NCBI GenBank assembly: GCA_021776525.1
Contig: JAJFFT010000004.1
Location: 280,499-344,498, forward strand
Length of the DNA: 64,000 nucleotides
Origin: Robiginitomaculum sp.
GTDB lineage: Bacteria; Pseudomonadota; Alphaproteobacteria; Caulobacterales; Maricaulaceae
Direction of reading: 5' to 3'
Within the stretch, counting starts at the first letter, position 1, and each line of letters opens with the position of its first letter. Made by a program: the position numbers and the translations under genes. This document shows, piece by piece, positions 51,318 through 60,804 of this stretch. The notes beneath the pieces are model-generated. The model ran no database searches and had not been told where the DNA came from. It saw only the letters and a list, made by a program, of their open reading frames with translations.

Positions 51318-51921
51318 TCATAAAGCGGCGTTTCCGCCGCTTAGCGCAGGTCTGCGCGTTGGCTTGTTTGGCGGCTCGTTCAATCCGGTGCATGCTGGCC
51401 ATATACATGTGGCCAAATGCGCCAAAAAACGCCTGGGGCTGGATGCGATCTGGTGGCTGGTTTCGCCCGGCAATCCTTTGAAAGGCGAAGCTGGTAAGGC
51501 CGATTATGCGGCCCGTCTGGCCGGGGTGCAAAACGCGGTGGGCGGATTAAATGGGCATTTTACCTGCACCATCGAGGCGGCCTTTGGTACACGTTATTCA
51601 ATAGATCTGATGACCCGCGTTTTGGCCATTCGCCCGGCCATCCGTCCGGTGTGGATTATGGGCGGCGATAATCTGTCGTCCTTTCATCTTTGGAAAGACT
51701 GGCAGGCCATGGTCATGGCCCTGCCGATCGCGGTTATTGCCCGCCCGCAAGACGAGGTCAGGGCGCGGTTTTCGCCTATGGCGCGGCGTTTTGATTTTGC
51801 CAGATTACCGGCCTCTTATGCCCCTGTTCTGGCTGATCAGCGCAGCCCAGCCTGGGTCTATCTGACCGCGCCATTGCATGCACAATCCTCGACCCAAATC
51901 CGCCAAAGCGATGCTGGTTGA
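51298..51921 (+). CDS. nadD: Nicotinate-nucleotide adenylyltransferase
   Basis: 'VGLFGGSFNPVHAGHIHVAK', 'WIMGGDNLSSFHLWKDW'. Confidence 0.95.
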   Translation: MAISAHSHKAAFPPLSAGLRVGLFGGSFNPVHAGHIHVAKCAKKRLGLDAIWWLVSPGNPLKGEAGKADYAARLAGVQNAVGGLNGHFTCTIEAAFGTRYSIDLMTRVLAIRPAIRPVWIMGGDNLSSFHLWKDWQAMVMALPIAVIARPQDEVRARFSPMARRFDFARLPASYAPVLADQRSPAWVYLTAPLHAQSSTQIRQSDAG

Positions 51922-52025
51922 ACCTGCTGCGTTTAGTGCGCATTTCGGGCATGGCGTGATGCGCGCTGACGTGCTATGTCTGGGGTATAATACGTTCCTG
52001 TGATTGGAGAGAAAGGATACCTCCG

Positions 52026-52463
52026 CTGAGTACCAAATCGGCCAAACAGCGCCCCGAGGACGACCAAAGCGTCCCACAGCCTGGCCAACAGACATTGTCA
52101 ACGAAGCAATTGCAAACGTTGATCACGTCCACCCTTGATGCAGACAAAGCCGAAGATATTGTTTGTATTGATTTGCGCGAAAAATCATCTGTCACCGATA
52201 TTATGATCATTGCCAGCGGGCGTTCCGTACGCCACGTCAACGCATTGGCGGATCATATATTGCGCGAGCTTAAAGAAAATGGACTTGGCCGTGTCGCGGT
52301 CGAGGGTCTGCCAAGCTGTGACTGGGTACTGATTGATGCTGGCGATGTGATCCTGCATTTATTTCGTCCCGAAGTGCGCGAATTTTATAATCTTGAAAAA
52401 ATGTGGTCAGCCGCCATGGCCGGTTCAACGGATGATGCGGCGCAGGACGGCGCTCAGGCGTGA
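52026..52463 (+). CDS. rsfS: Ribosomal silencing factor RsfS (start uncertain: CTG 52026 or TTG 52095)
   Basis: 'KAEDIVCIDLREKSSVTDIMIIASGRSVRHVNALADHI', 'VEGLPSCDWVLIDAGDVILHLFRPEVREFYNLEKMW'. Confidence 0.93.
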   Translation: MSTKSAKQRPEDDQSVPQPGQQTLSTKQLQTLITSTLDADKAEDIVCIDLREKSSVTDIMIIASGRSVRHVNALADHILRELKENGLGRVAVEGLPSCDWVLIDAGDVILHLFRPEVREFYNLEKMWSAAMAGSTDDAAQDGAQA

Positions 52464-52933
52464 AGCTGACGCTGGGCGTTGTCGGGCGATTACGATCCGG
52501 GCCGGAAAAAGATCTGGCTGCGGATTATATTGCGCGCGCGTCTGCACTGGGTCGCGGATTGGGTTTTCCCACCGTTGACCTTGTGGAATATCACCCCAAA
52601 GGCAAAGCCGATAAAAGCGCGATGACCACACAGGTGATGGCGGCCTTGCCGCCGGGCGCGTTACGCATTGTGCTTGATGAGCGCGGCAAGGATATTACCT
52701 CAGTCGAATTTAGCCGCCGTCTGGCCCGTTGGCGCGATGATGGCCATGCCCATGCGGCGGTGCTGATCGGCGGGGCCGATGGCTGGGATCATAGCATGCG
52801 CGATGGCGCGGCCATGGTGTTGGGCTTTGGGGCGTGGACCTGGCCGCACCGTCTGGTGCGTATTATGGCCGCTGAACAAATCTATCGGGCCTTGTCGATT
52901 TTGGCGAAATCGCCTTATCACCGGGAAGGCTAG
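52460..52933 (+). CDS. rlmH: 23S rRNA pseudouridine1915 N3-methyltransferase
   Basis: 'LRIVLDERGKDITSVEFSRRLARWRDDG', 'FLIGGADG'-like 'VLIGGADGWD', 'WPHRLVRIMAAEQIYRALSILAKSPYHREG'. GTG start. Confidence 0.97.
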   Translation: MKLTLGVVGRLRSGPEKDLAADYIARASALGRGLGFPTVDLVEYHPKGKADKSAMTTQVMAALPPGALRIVLDERGKDITSVEFSRRLARWRDDGHAHAAVLIGGADGWDHSMRDGAAMVLGFGAWTWPHRLVRIMAAEQIYRALSILAKSPYHREG

Positions 52934-52935
52934 GT

Positions 52936-54171
52936 ATGGCCCGGCTGTGGACAATTGTGTTTGTGATGCTGGCTCTGGCCGTTCCGGGCTTGGCGCAACA
53001 GGCACCGGGCCGTGACGCGGCGGAAAAACTGGATGCCCAGCATGAAGCTGCGGAACAGCAGGCCAGCAACCTTTTAAAAAGCTCTGCCGAAGTGCGCGGC
53101 GAAATTACTTCTTTGCAACAACAATTGATCACGCTGGGGGCCAGACGTGATACGCACCGCCAAAAGCTTAACGCCACACAGGACCGTCTGGAAAACCTGA
53201 GGTTTCAGGAAACCGCCATTCTGGCCAAGTTGGACGAAGAGCGGGCCGGGTTGATGGATTTGCTGGCCGCCTTGCAACGCTCGCAAATGAGCCACCCCCC
53301 CGCACTGGCAGTTTCGCCGGGGGACATTAACGAAGCGGCGCGGGCGGCACTGTTGCTTTCGGGTGCTGCGCCGCAATTGCGGGCGCGTGCTGACAAGCTG
53401 TCCCAAACGCTGGAAAGCCTGAATACAGTGCGCACCGGGATTACCGAGGAACAGGCGCAGTTGAAAGTGCAGGATCAGGCCCTGCAAACCAGCACGCAAG
53501 CCTTGCAGAATTTGCTGGATCAGCGCCAGGTGCTGGAACGTTCCTTGCGCCAAGATGCCAACGCGGCCAGCCGCCAGGCGGCGGCCTTCGCTGCGCAGGC
53601 CTCCAACCTTCGCGAGCTGATTACCCAGTTGGAAACTGCGGCAAGCCAGCTTGCGCCAAGGCGTAAGCCCAGCCGTAATGCAACGAACAAGCCGGCCAGG
53701 GGCACCGAGGGGCGCGTCAGTCCCCGCCATAAACCAAACCCCGGCAATGTGTCGCGTAACAATCCTTTTATTGCCCCCACGGCACGATTCGCAGACAGTC
53801 GCGGCCTGTTGCGCCTGCCCGTGAAGGGGACAATTTTGCACGCCTTTGGCAAGGCCGATGACAAGCCGCGCCGCGCCGGTCTGGTCATCAAGGCGGCCCG
53901 CGGAGCACAGGTGACCGTGCCCTTTGATGGACAAATATTATACTCCGGGCTGTTCAGAAACCTCGGTCGTCTCTTGATCCTGAGCGTCGGGAATGGTTAC
54001 CATATCATTATCGCAGGATTAGAGCGCTCCTATGTTGTCTCGGATCAGCTTGTTCTTGCGGGTGAGCCAGTGGGTGAATTGGCGGATCGGACGCGGCCAG
54101 CGCCGGAACTTTATCTTGAGTTCCAGAAGGATGGTCGGTCCATTGACCCGGCACCCTGGCTTGAGAAGTAG
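52936..54171 (+). CDS. EnvC-like murein hydrolase activator: coiled coil plus degenerate LytM (M23) domain
   Basis: Signal peptide, long coiled coil, LytM fold text 'AGLVIKAARGAQVTVPFDGQILYSGLFRNLGRLLILSVGNGYHIIIAGL' without the catalytic HxxxD / HxH residues. Confidence 0.88.
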   Translation: MARLWTIVFVMLALAVPGLAQQAPGRDAAEKLDAQHEAAEQQASNLLKSSAEVRGEITSLQQQLITLGARRDTHRQKLNATQDRLENLRFQETAILAKLDEERAGLMDLLAALQRSQMSHPPALAVSPGDINEAARAALLLSGAAPQLRARADKLSQTLESLNTVRTGITEEQAQLKVQDQALQTSTQALQNLLDQRQVLERSLRQDANAASRQAAAFAAQASNLRELITQLETAASQLAPRRKPSRNATNKPARGTEGRVSPRHKPNPGNVSRNNPFIAPTARFADSRGLLRLPVKGTILHAFGKADDKPRRAGLVIKAARGAQVTVPFDGQILYSGLFRNLGRLLILSVGNGYHIIIAGLERSYVVSDQLVLAGEPVGELADRTRPAPELYLEFQKDGRSIDPAPWLEK

Positions 54172-54237
54172 TCATATGAGGACCATAATAGTGTCCCATA
54201 TAGAGTGGCCCGGGTCTTGAATAGGAACGGGTAACTT

Positions 54238-55599
54238 ATGAAAAGGTGGATCAATATGCGGTATTTTTCTTTGGTATTGGTGGGTGTAGCAGGCTTGCTG
54301 GCCGGCGGTGTGGGGCTGACCTTCACGATGGCTTCTGCAGAGTCCGGCAATCGGGCAACCTTTCAGGAACTGGGCCTTATGGGCGACATCCTGAATCGGG
54401 TCAAAGCCGACTATGTCACCGAAACTGAAGGACCAGAATTGGTCGAAGCGGCCATTCAGGGCATGCTCACCTCGCTTGATCCGCATTCAAGCTATCTGCC
54501 GCCCGAAGGGTTTCGCGACATGCAGGTGCAATCCAGCGGTGAATATGGCGGTCTGGGAATTGAAGTGACCACTGAACGCGGTGTGGTCAAAGTGGTCTCC
54601 CCGATTGATGATACCCCGGCCGAGCGCGCCGGCATTAAACCCGGCGATTATATTACCGGCATCAATGGAAAATCCATTATTGGCGAATCACTGGATGATT
54701 CTATCGACCAGATGCGTGGCCCGGCCGGTGCTGCGATCACGCTGACCATCGCCCGCAAAGGCGTTGATGAGCCGCTGGATATTGAAATTGTCCGCGCCGT
54801 CATCACCGTGCGTTCGGTGACCTGGCGTGTTGAGGGTGACGATCTGGGTTATATCCGCGTTGCCACATTTAACGAAAACACCGATGACTTGCTGGACAAG
54901 GCCTTTACCGGACTAAGCGAAAAGCTTGGCGATAATCTGCGCGGCATTATTTTGGACCTGCGCAATGATCCGGGCGGTCTGTTGGACCAGGCCATAGCCG
55001 TTTCAGATGCCTTTCTGGATGGCGGCGAAGTCGTCTCGACCCGTGGCCGCGACCCCGATGACATTGAACGCTATAACGCTCGTCGTGGCTCTCGTGCCGG
55101 CAATTTGCCCGTGGTTGTGTTGATCAATGGTGGCAGTGCCTCGGCTTCTGAAATTGTTGCCGGTGCCTTGCAGGACCGCAAACGCGCCACGCTGATTGGC
55201 ACCACATCGTTTGGCAAAGGTTCTGTGCAAACAGTGATCCCGCTTAACGGTGGCCGTAATGGCGCCTTGCGCCTGACCACGGCGCGTTATTACACTCCGT
55301 CGGGACGGTCTATTCAGGCAACCGGGATTGAGCCGGACATTGAAATTGCAGCCGAGCGCACAGAAGATCATATCGAACGTCTGAGCGAAGCCGACCTGCC
55401 CAATGCCTTGCGCAACGAGCTGGAAAGCCGCGAGAAAGAAGAAGCGTTGAAAAGCGGCGACGATGCAGAAAAAGACGTTGCCAAAGCTGAAATGCCACCC
55501 GCAGATTATCCAGAAGACAAGGATTTTCAGCTGGAACGGGCCAAGGAAATTCTTGGGAAAATGGTGCTCAGCGGAAAACTGTTGTCCAACGCCGGTTGA
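54238..55599 (+). CDS. ctpA: S41 C-terminal processing peptidase (CtpA)
   Basis: PDZ 'GGLGIEVTTERGVVKVVSPIDDTPAERAGIKPGDYI', catalytic 'NGGSASASEIVAGALQD' and 'GTTSFGKGSVQTV'. Confidence 0.96.
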   Translation: MKRWINMRYFSLVLVGVAGLLAGGVGLTFTMASAESGNRATFQELGLMGDILNRVKADYVTETEGPELVEAAIQGMLTSLDPHSSYLPPEGFRDMQVQSSGEYGGLGIEVTTERGVVKVVSPIDDTPAERAGIKPGDYITGINGKSIIGESLDDSIDQMRGPAGAAITLTIARKGVDEPLDIEIVRAVITVRSVTWRVEGDDLGYIRVATFNENTDDLLDKAFTGLSEKLGDNLRGIILDLRNDPGGLLDQAIAVSDAFLDGGEVVSTRGRDPDDIERYNARRGSRAGNLPVVVLINGGSASASEIVAGALQDRKRATLIGTTSFGKGSVQTVIPLNGGRNGALRLTTARYYTPSGRSIQATGIEPDIEIAAERTEDHIERLSEADLPNALRNELESREKEEALKSGDDAEKDVAKAEMPPADYPEDKDFQLERAKEILGKMVLSGKLLSNAG

Positions 55600-55680
55600 T
55601 CAACACAGACCCTGCGACGTTACCGCTTTCTTAACCCGCCGGACGCTATGCGTTAACCATGATTTGGTGAGCGATATGTC

Positions 55681-56985
55681 ATGGCGATCAGTGCAAGTAT
55701 ATTCAGCAAGGTAAGTGTCTTAAGCAAGATTCCACTGCCCCGGGTCAATCCCCATGTGTTGGGGGCCGGGGTGTTGGCTGGCGTGCTGGTCATTGGTGCC
55801 ATCCGGGTGCTGGTCTTTGGTGATCCGACCGCCGGGCAGATTGAACAGGTTCTGGCCATTCCCCCCGCTCAGGGGCCATCGCCGCTGACCTCGCATTTGC
55901 GGGTTGATAACGGGCATGGAAAATCCACAGAGCTTACGGTGCAGACAGGTCACGCAGAGCCGCGCCTGAACGGTGTTGCCGATCCCGGCATGATCCAGAC
56001 AGCGTCGCATCGCCAACCGGCATCACACGGTGCACCGGCCGCCACACGCGGCCCATCGCCGGACCATGCATTGGTCGAAAATGGCCCAGGCGGTCTGTTG
56101 CCGATCATTGCCGCCGACGGTCGCCGCCCCGCCGAGGTTTATGCACGTCCCTTTGCCCATCCAGCCAAATCCCCGGCCATTGCGTTAATTGTTGGTGGGT
56201 TGGGTTTGAAAAAATCAACCACCATGGCGGCCATTCATGATTTGCCGCCCGAAGTGACGCTGTCCTTCGTGCCTTACACCCGCGATTTGCAAAACTGGGT
56301 CAATCAGGCCCGCGCCGCCGGGCATGAGGTCATGCTGGAATTGCCGATGGAGCCATTTGATTATCCGCAAAATGATCCCGGCCCACAAACCTTGCTGGCC
56401 TCGGCCAGCTCTGCAGAAAATACGCGCCGTCTAGAATGGTTGCTCAGCCGGGCCTGGGGCTATTTTGCTGTGACCAATTATATGGGGTCAAAGTTTACAG
56501 CGTCCGAATCCGCTATGGCGCCGGTTTTTCGGCAATTGCGTCAACGGGGGGTGGACTTCGTTTATGATGGCGAGGCACGACGCTCATCGCTGAGCAATGT
56601 AGCCAACGCCGAACATCTGCGCTGGACCACTGCGGATCGTATCGTTGATGCAGAACCATCGGCCAGTGCCATCGAAGAACAGCTTTTACATCTGGAGGCC
56701 TTTGCCATCCAAAACGGCACAGCCCTGGGGGCCGGGTTTTCGTGGCCGATTACCATTGAGCGTTTTGCCAAATGGACCAAAACCCTTTCCACCAAGGGAT
56801 ATGTGCTGGTTCCTGCATCCGAGGTCTTGAGGTCTCGCAATGGAAATGTCATTTTTGAAGCACCAACAGCGCAAGCACCACAAATGGTTGCACAGGCGGC
56901 CCATTCCGAAAAGTCATCGCGTAAAAGTAAGAAGTCTAGCCATGGGTCAAAACCGGCTCGCAAGAGTAAGAAATCAAGCCATTAG
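55681..56985 (+). CDS. Divergent polysaccharide deacetylase (YibQ/DUF610-like) with Ser/Lys-rich tail
   Basis: 'PAIALIVGGLGLKKSTTMAAIHDLPPEVTLSFVPYTRDLQNWVNQARAAGHEVMLELPMEPFDYPQNDPGPQTLL'. Confidence 0.9.
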   Translation: MAISASIFSKVSVLSKIPLPRVNPHVLGAGVLAGVLVIGAIRVLVFGDPTAGQIEQVLAIPPAQGPSPLTSHLRVDNGHGKSTELTVQTGHAEPRLNGVADPGMIQTASHRQPASHGAPAATRGPSPDHALVENGPGGLLPIIAADGRRPAEVYARPFAHPAKSPAIALIVGGLGLKKSTTMAAIHDLPPEVTLSFVPYTRDLQNWVNQARAAGHEVMLELPMEPFDYPQNDPGPQTLLASASSAENTRRLEWLLSRAWGYFAVTNYMGSKFTASESAMAPVFRQLRQRGVDFVYDGEARRSSLSNVANAEHLRWTTADRIVDAEPSASAIEEQLLHLEAFAIQNGTALGAGFSWPITIERFAKWTKTLSTKGYVLVPASEVLRSRNGNVIFEAPTAQAPQMVAQAAHSEKSSRKSKKSSHGSKPARKSKKSSH

Positions 56986-57000
56986 TGTTGCGACAGTTTC

Positions 57001-57516
57001 ATGATCAAACGCAAGAAAAGTGAGCTGGACAAACACCGCCCTAATGCAGCGGTGGTGTTGTTCAATAAAAAAGGCAAGGTCTGGATGGGACGACGCGCCC
57101 ATACTGACGGCACCAATGTCTGGCAATTTCCACAAGGTGGCATAGATGAGGGCGAAAAGCCTCTGGATGCTGCCATTCGAGAGCTGGAAGAAGAGACCGG
57201 CATACGGCCAGGTTTGATCAAGAAGCTTGGCAGGGTCAAAGGCTGGTTGGCCTATGATTTTCCTGATGATGTTATGCAAGCCCCTAATAAGCGTTTGTTA
57301 TGGGATGGGCAAAAGCAAAAATGGTATGCGTTTTTGTTTTTGGGAAAAGATAGCGACATTCATCTGGATGCCCACCAGCCACCAGAGTTCGACGATTGGC
57401 GCTGGGTTAAATTAAAAGACGCCCCAAAGAAAATCATTCCGTGGAAACGCCCGGTCTATGACGAAGTGGTGCGCGAATTTTCACAGTTTTGCAAAGGCCG
57501 GAAGAAAAACTTGTGA
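57001..57516 (+). CDS. rppH: RNA pyrophosphohydrolase (Nudix)
   Basis: 'RPNAAVVLFNKKGKVWMGRR', Nudix box 'GGIDEGEKPLDAAIRELEEETGI', 'WRWVKL'. Confidence 0.93.
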   Translation: MIKRKKSELDKHRPNAAVVLFNKKGKVWMGRRAHTDGTNVWQFPQGGIDEGEKPLDAAIRELEEETGIRPGLIKKLGRVKGWLAYDFPDDVMQAPNKRLLWDGQKQKWYAFLFLGKDSDIHLDAHQPPEFDDWRWVKLKDAPKKIIPWKRPVYDEVVREFSQFCKGRKKNL

Positions 57517-57705
57517 AGGGCAATATGCCCCGCCTTTAAGAAGCCATTGGCCTGCGGAGACTTTCTCTTGATATAAGTATTGACTGTTATTGCTCATCTT
57601 ACCAAGAATATTAGCTTCGAAGTTGTATTTTAAGTGTGGTGTATAAGGGGTTGAGTAAAAATTCTTATGCAAAACAAGTCTGGGCTCTCTAGGTGTTCGT
57701 TCCAT
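57481..57705 (-). CDS. Hypothetical 74 aa ORF, AT-rich context (possible)
   Basis: ATG 2 bp after the stop of the upstream ORF; overlaps the 3' end of rppH antisense. Confidence 0.3.
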   Translation of the reverse strand: MERTPREPRLVLHKNFYSTPYTPHLKYNFEANILGKMSNNSQYLYQEKVSAGQWLLKGGAYCPSQVFLPAFAKL

Positions 57706-57707
57706 CT

Positions 57708-58094
57708 CTAGGGTTTTGTAAATAACCTCAAAAGGGTGATAACGCTTGGAATTATATACCCACGAAGATAAGAAAATGCATTCCTACTACTCTCTAAAAA
57801 AACATCTGTATTATTAAAATATGACCAATATTGACTGGCTATAAGTAGCGAAATGCTGGCCCACATACCCCAAAGCGCCTTACGGTTGCCAAAAATGACA
57901 AATATAGAACTGATGATAATGCACGTTCTAAATAAGGCTTGTAAAGTCAGGAGAGTGGATACCGCTTCATTGGAAGCGCCAAAAAATAAATTATAAAGTA
58001 TGGTCGTATGATACAGGCATAAGAACCCTGCGAGTATAGCAATTATAATGTGTAGGCTGAGACGAAGGCCACGGTAGTTTTTAGTCTTTGTCAT
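57708..58094 (-). CDS. Small orphan multi-TM protein
   Basis: 128 aa with 3-4 hydrophobic segments; visibly AT-richer than flanks. Confidence 0.55.
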   Translation of the reverse strand: MTKTKNYRGLRLSLHIIIAILAGFLCLYHTTILYNLFFGASNEAVSTLLTLQALFRTCIIISSIFVIFGNRKALWGMWASISLLIASQYWSYFNNTDVFLESSRNAFSYLRGYIIPSVITLLRLFTKP

Positions 58095-58237
58095 TATTCT
58101 TCCTTTTGGGGATTTTGTGAAAAATAGTGTGGTGGCGTTCAGTCGTTAGAGATGAGATTTGGTCTTATGCAAATGCGTGCCTTATAATGGCACCGACGTC
58201 GCATCTGCGACACCGGTGACGTTATAAGCCGGGCGGC

Positions 58238-58564
58238 TTAGCTGGCGCAGCTTTTGCCTGCGCTGAGGGCGTTTAACTCGGCCAGGCGCGCATCGGCGGT
58301 TTTTCTGGCGGCGTGTTTTTCCTGAGTATTGCCAATACCAAAATCACCAATAACGCCGGCGATGGATTTGGTGTTGGTTTTGGTGCCGTCAGTGACTTGT
58401 TTTTGAAACGCTTCGACCTTGCTGATCTCAATCGCTATTTCGCGGCACGTATAGTTTTCTTTTTCGGCATGAGACAGTGGTTGCATGCGGCCATAGCGTT
58501 TGGTGGCACAGGCCGATAAAGCCAGACCGGCAACCAGTAAGATGATAATGGGTTTTTTTGTCAT
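58238..58564 (-). CDS. Small lipoprotein
   Basis: MTKKPIIILLVAGLALSAC lipobox; ORF track start 58588. Confidence 0.7.
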   Translation of the reverse strand: MTKKPIIILLVAGLALSACATKRYGRMQPLSHAEKENYTCREIAIEISKVEAFQKQVTDGTKTNTKSIAGVIGDFGIGNTQEKHAARKTADARLAELNALSAGKSCAS

Positions 58565-58845
58565 AATATTGTCCTGCAATTTTAACATGTTAAGACGTCC
58601 CTCCCGGTCGTCTTTGTAAGGCAGAGTGTGGCAAAATTGAGGAATTGGATAATTTTCCCGCTTAACACGAAAAAATCAACCAGAGGCTGATATTTTAATT
58701 ATGCTCAAAATGAGTAAAATTGGCTGAAATGAACATTGCCTCATGTGGCGAAACTGCTTAAACGCTAAGGGTCTGTTTACTATGATGGCAGCACAGTGTG
58801 CGTATCATTGTGATTTGCTGATTCAAGCATACCCTGAGAGGCTCC

Positions 58846-60015
58846 ATGAATATTCATGAATATCAGGCCAAAGCCGTGCTGAGCGGGTTTGGTGCACCGG
58901 TCCCGCAAGGCTATCCGGTTTTTTCCGTTGACGAGGCTGTTGAGGCCGCCAAAAAATTACCTGGACCCGTTTATGTGGTCAAAGCCCAAATTCATGCCGG
59001 TGGGCGTGGCAAGGGCGGCGGTGTCAAGATTGCCAAAAGCATTGACGAAGTGCGCGCGCACGCCGAGGCGATTTTGGGCATGACTTTGGTCACCCACCAG
59101 ACCGGCCCAGCGGGCAAGGAAGTGCGGCGCCTGTACATTGAAGATGGTGCCGATATCGCCTCCGAGTTTTATCTCTCCATGCTGGTTGATCGTGAAAAAT
59201 CACAAGTTGCCTTTGTGGTTTCCACCGAAGGCGGCATGAATATCGAAGAAGTCGCCGCCGAGACGCCGGAAAAGATCATTACATTCAGCGTTGATCCGGC
59301 AACGGGTCTTCTGCCTCATCATGGCCGTGCCGTGGCGCGGGCGCTTAAACTTTCTGGCGGTGCTGCCAAACAGGCCGGCAAGCTGGCTGGTATTCTCTAT
59401 AAGGCCTTTACCGCCAAGGATATGAGCCTGTTGGAGATTAACCCACTGGTGCTTACCGGGGCAGGGGATTTGATCTGCCTTGACGCAAAAATGGGTTTTG
59501 ATGGCAATGCACTGTATCGTCACCCGGATATTATGGAATTGCGCGACGAAAGCGAAGAAGATCCTAAAGAGCTGGAAGCTGCCAAATACGACCTTTCTTA
59601 TATCGCACTTGATGGCCAAATCGGCTGTATGGTCAACGGGGCCGGTCTGGCCATGTCGACCATGGATATTATCAAGCTATATGGCGCCGAGCCTGCAAAC
59701 TTTCTCGATGTGGGCGGCGGCGCGACGGCTGAGAAGGTTACGGCCGCGTTCAAAATCATTACCTCTGACCCACAGGTCAAAGGCATATTGGTCAACATCT
59801 TCGGCGGAATTATGCGCTGTGATGTGATCGCCGAAGGGGTGATCACTGCGGTGCAGGAAGTTGGACTGAAAGTGCCGCTGGTGGTTCGCCTTGAAGGCAC
59901 AAATGTTAAACGCGGCAAGGAAATCATCGCCCAGTCTGGCCTCAATGTGATCTCTGCCGATGATCTGGACGATGCGGCGCAAAAAATTGTCGCGGCGGTG
60001 AAGGAAGCCGCCTAG
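58846..60015 (+). CDS. sucC: Succinyl-CoA synthetase beta subunit
   Basis: '[26 protein letters not shown]', '[17 protein letters not shown]', '[17 protein letters not shown]'. Confidence 0.97.
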   Translation: MNIHEYQAKAVLSGFGAPVPQGYPVFSVDEAVEAAKKLPGPVYVVKAQIHAGGRGKGGGVKIAKSIDEVRAHAEAILGMTLVTHQTGPAGKEVRRLYIEDGADIASEFYLSMLVDREKSQVAFVVSTEGGMNIEEVAAETPEKIITFSVDPATGLLPHHGRAVARALKLSGGAAKQAGKLAGILYKAFTAKDMSLLEINPLVLTGAGDLICLDAKMGFDGNALYRHPDIMELRDESEEDPKELEAAKYDLSYIALDGQIGCMVNGAGLAMSTMDIIKLYGAEPANFLDVGGGATAEKVTAAFKIITSDPQVKGILVNIFGGIMRCDVIAEGVITAVQEVGLKVPLVVRLEGTNVKRGKEIIAQSGLNVISADDLDDAAQKIVAAVKEAA

Positions 60016-60717
60016 GTGATTGTCTCGCACAAATATCGTTTTATTTTTATGCGTACGGAAAAAACCGCTGGGTCAAGCCTGACGGAAGCCATGGGCGCTG
60101 TGCTTGGCGATGGGGATATGACGGCAGATTTGCGCCGCCCGGCCTGGGCCAAGTACTCACCCATTCATCATGGGGCGTTAAAGCGTAAAATCCCTGATGT
60201 GTTTGGGCTTCATCCTCATGCCACGGCCCGTCAGGCGCGGCGGGTCTTAGGTAAAAAGGTGTTTGATTCTTACCTCAAATTTGCTGTCGAGCGAAATCCA
60301 TGGGACCGCCAGGTGTCGTTGTATTTTCATCGGGCGTGGAAGAAAAAAACGCTTAAGCCAAATTTTGATCGGGACATACAATCGTTTTTTTATCGCAATA
60401 GTGAATATGTCCGTCTGAACAATTGGTCGATGTATACCATTGCTAACAAAGTGGTTGTCGATCGGGTTTTGCGTTATGAAAATTTGTTCGAAGATATCAA
60501 GAAACTGGCCCAGGACTTAAAGCTGAAAAGCCCGATCCAATTGCCAAATTTACGGAAATACACGGCGGACCGTCCGCATTATTCAACATTTTATTCAGAC
60601 CAGAGCCGTCGTCTTATTGCCAAATGGTATGCGCGGGAAATTGATGCTCTGGGCTATCAATTCGAGCCTTTAACGGCCGGAGAAAACCATCCTAACCTTG
60701 TGGCGTGGCCATCATGA
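60016..60717 (+). CDS. Sulfotransferase family protein (carbohydrate-type)
   Basis: 'FIFMRTEKTAGSSLTEAM' (5'-PSB-like loop), 'LKFAVERNPWDRQVSLYFH' (3'-PB-like). GTG immediately after the sucC stop, or ATG 60049. Confidence 0.8.
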   Translation: MIVSHKYRFIFMRTEKTAGSSLTEAMGAVLGDGDMTADLRRPAWAKYSPIHHGALKRKIPDVFGLHPHATARQARRVLGKKVFDSYLKFAVERNPWDRQVSLYFHRAWKKKTLKPNFDRDIQSFFYRNSEYVRLNNWSMYTIANKVVVDRVLRYENLFEDIKKLAQDLKLKSPIQLPNLRKYTADRPHYSTFYSDQSRRLIAKWYAREIDALGYQFEPLTAGENHPNLVAWPS

Positions 60718-60804
60718 CCCGGCAGGATACAGGATATGTACAACCCAAATGCGGTGCGGCTTTGTCTTCGCCGGTGATCATAAATGGAAAAAGGGGTGGC
60801 GGAA

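Noticed and set aside
51323-51342. Perfect hairpin AAGCGGCG-TTTC-CGCCGCTT just after the proA stop
   Set aside because: Looks like a terminator stem but has no T-tract and lies inside the nadD coding start; probably incidental.
53074-53934. 286 aa minus-strand ORF
   Set aside because: Antisense to the EnvC-like gene; composition follows the coding strand's periodicity.
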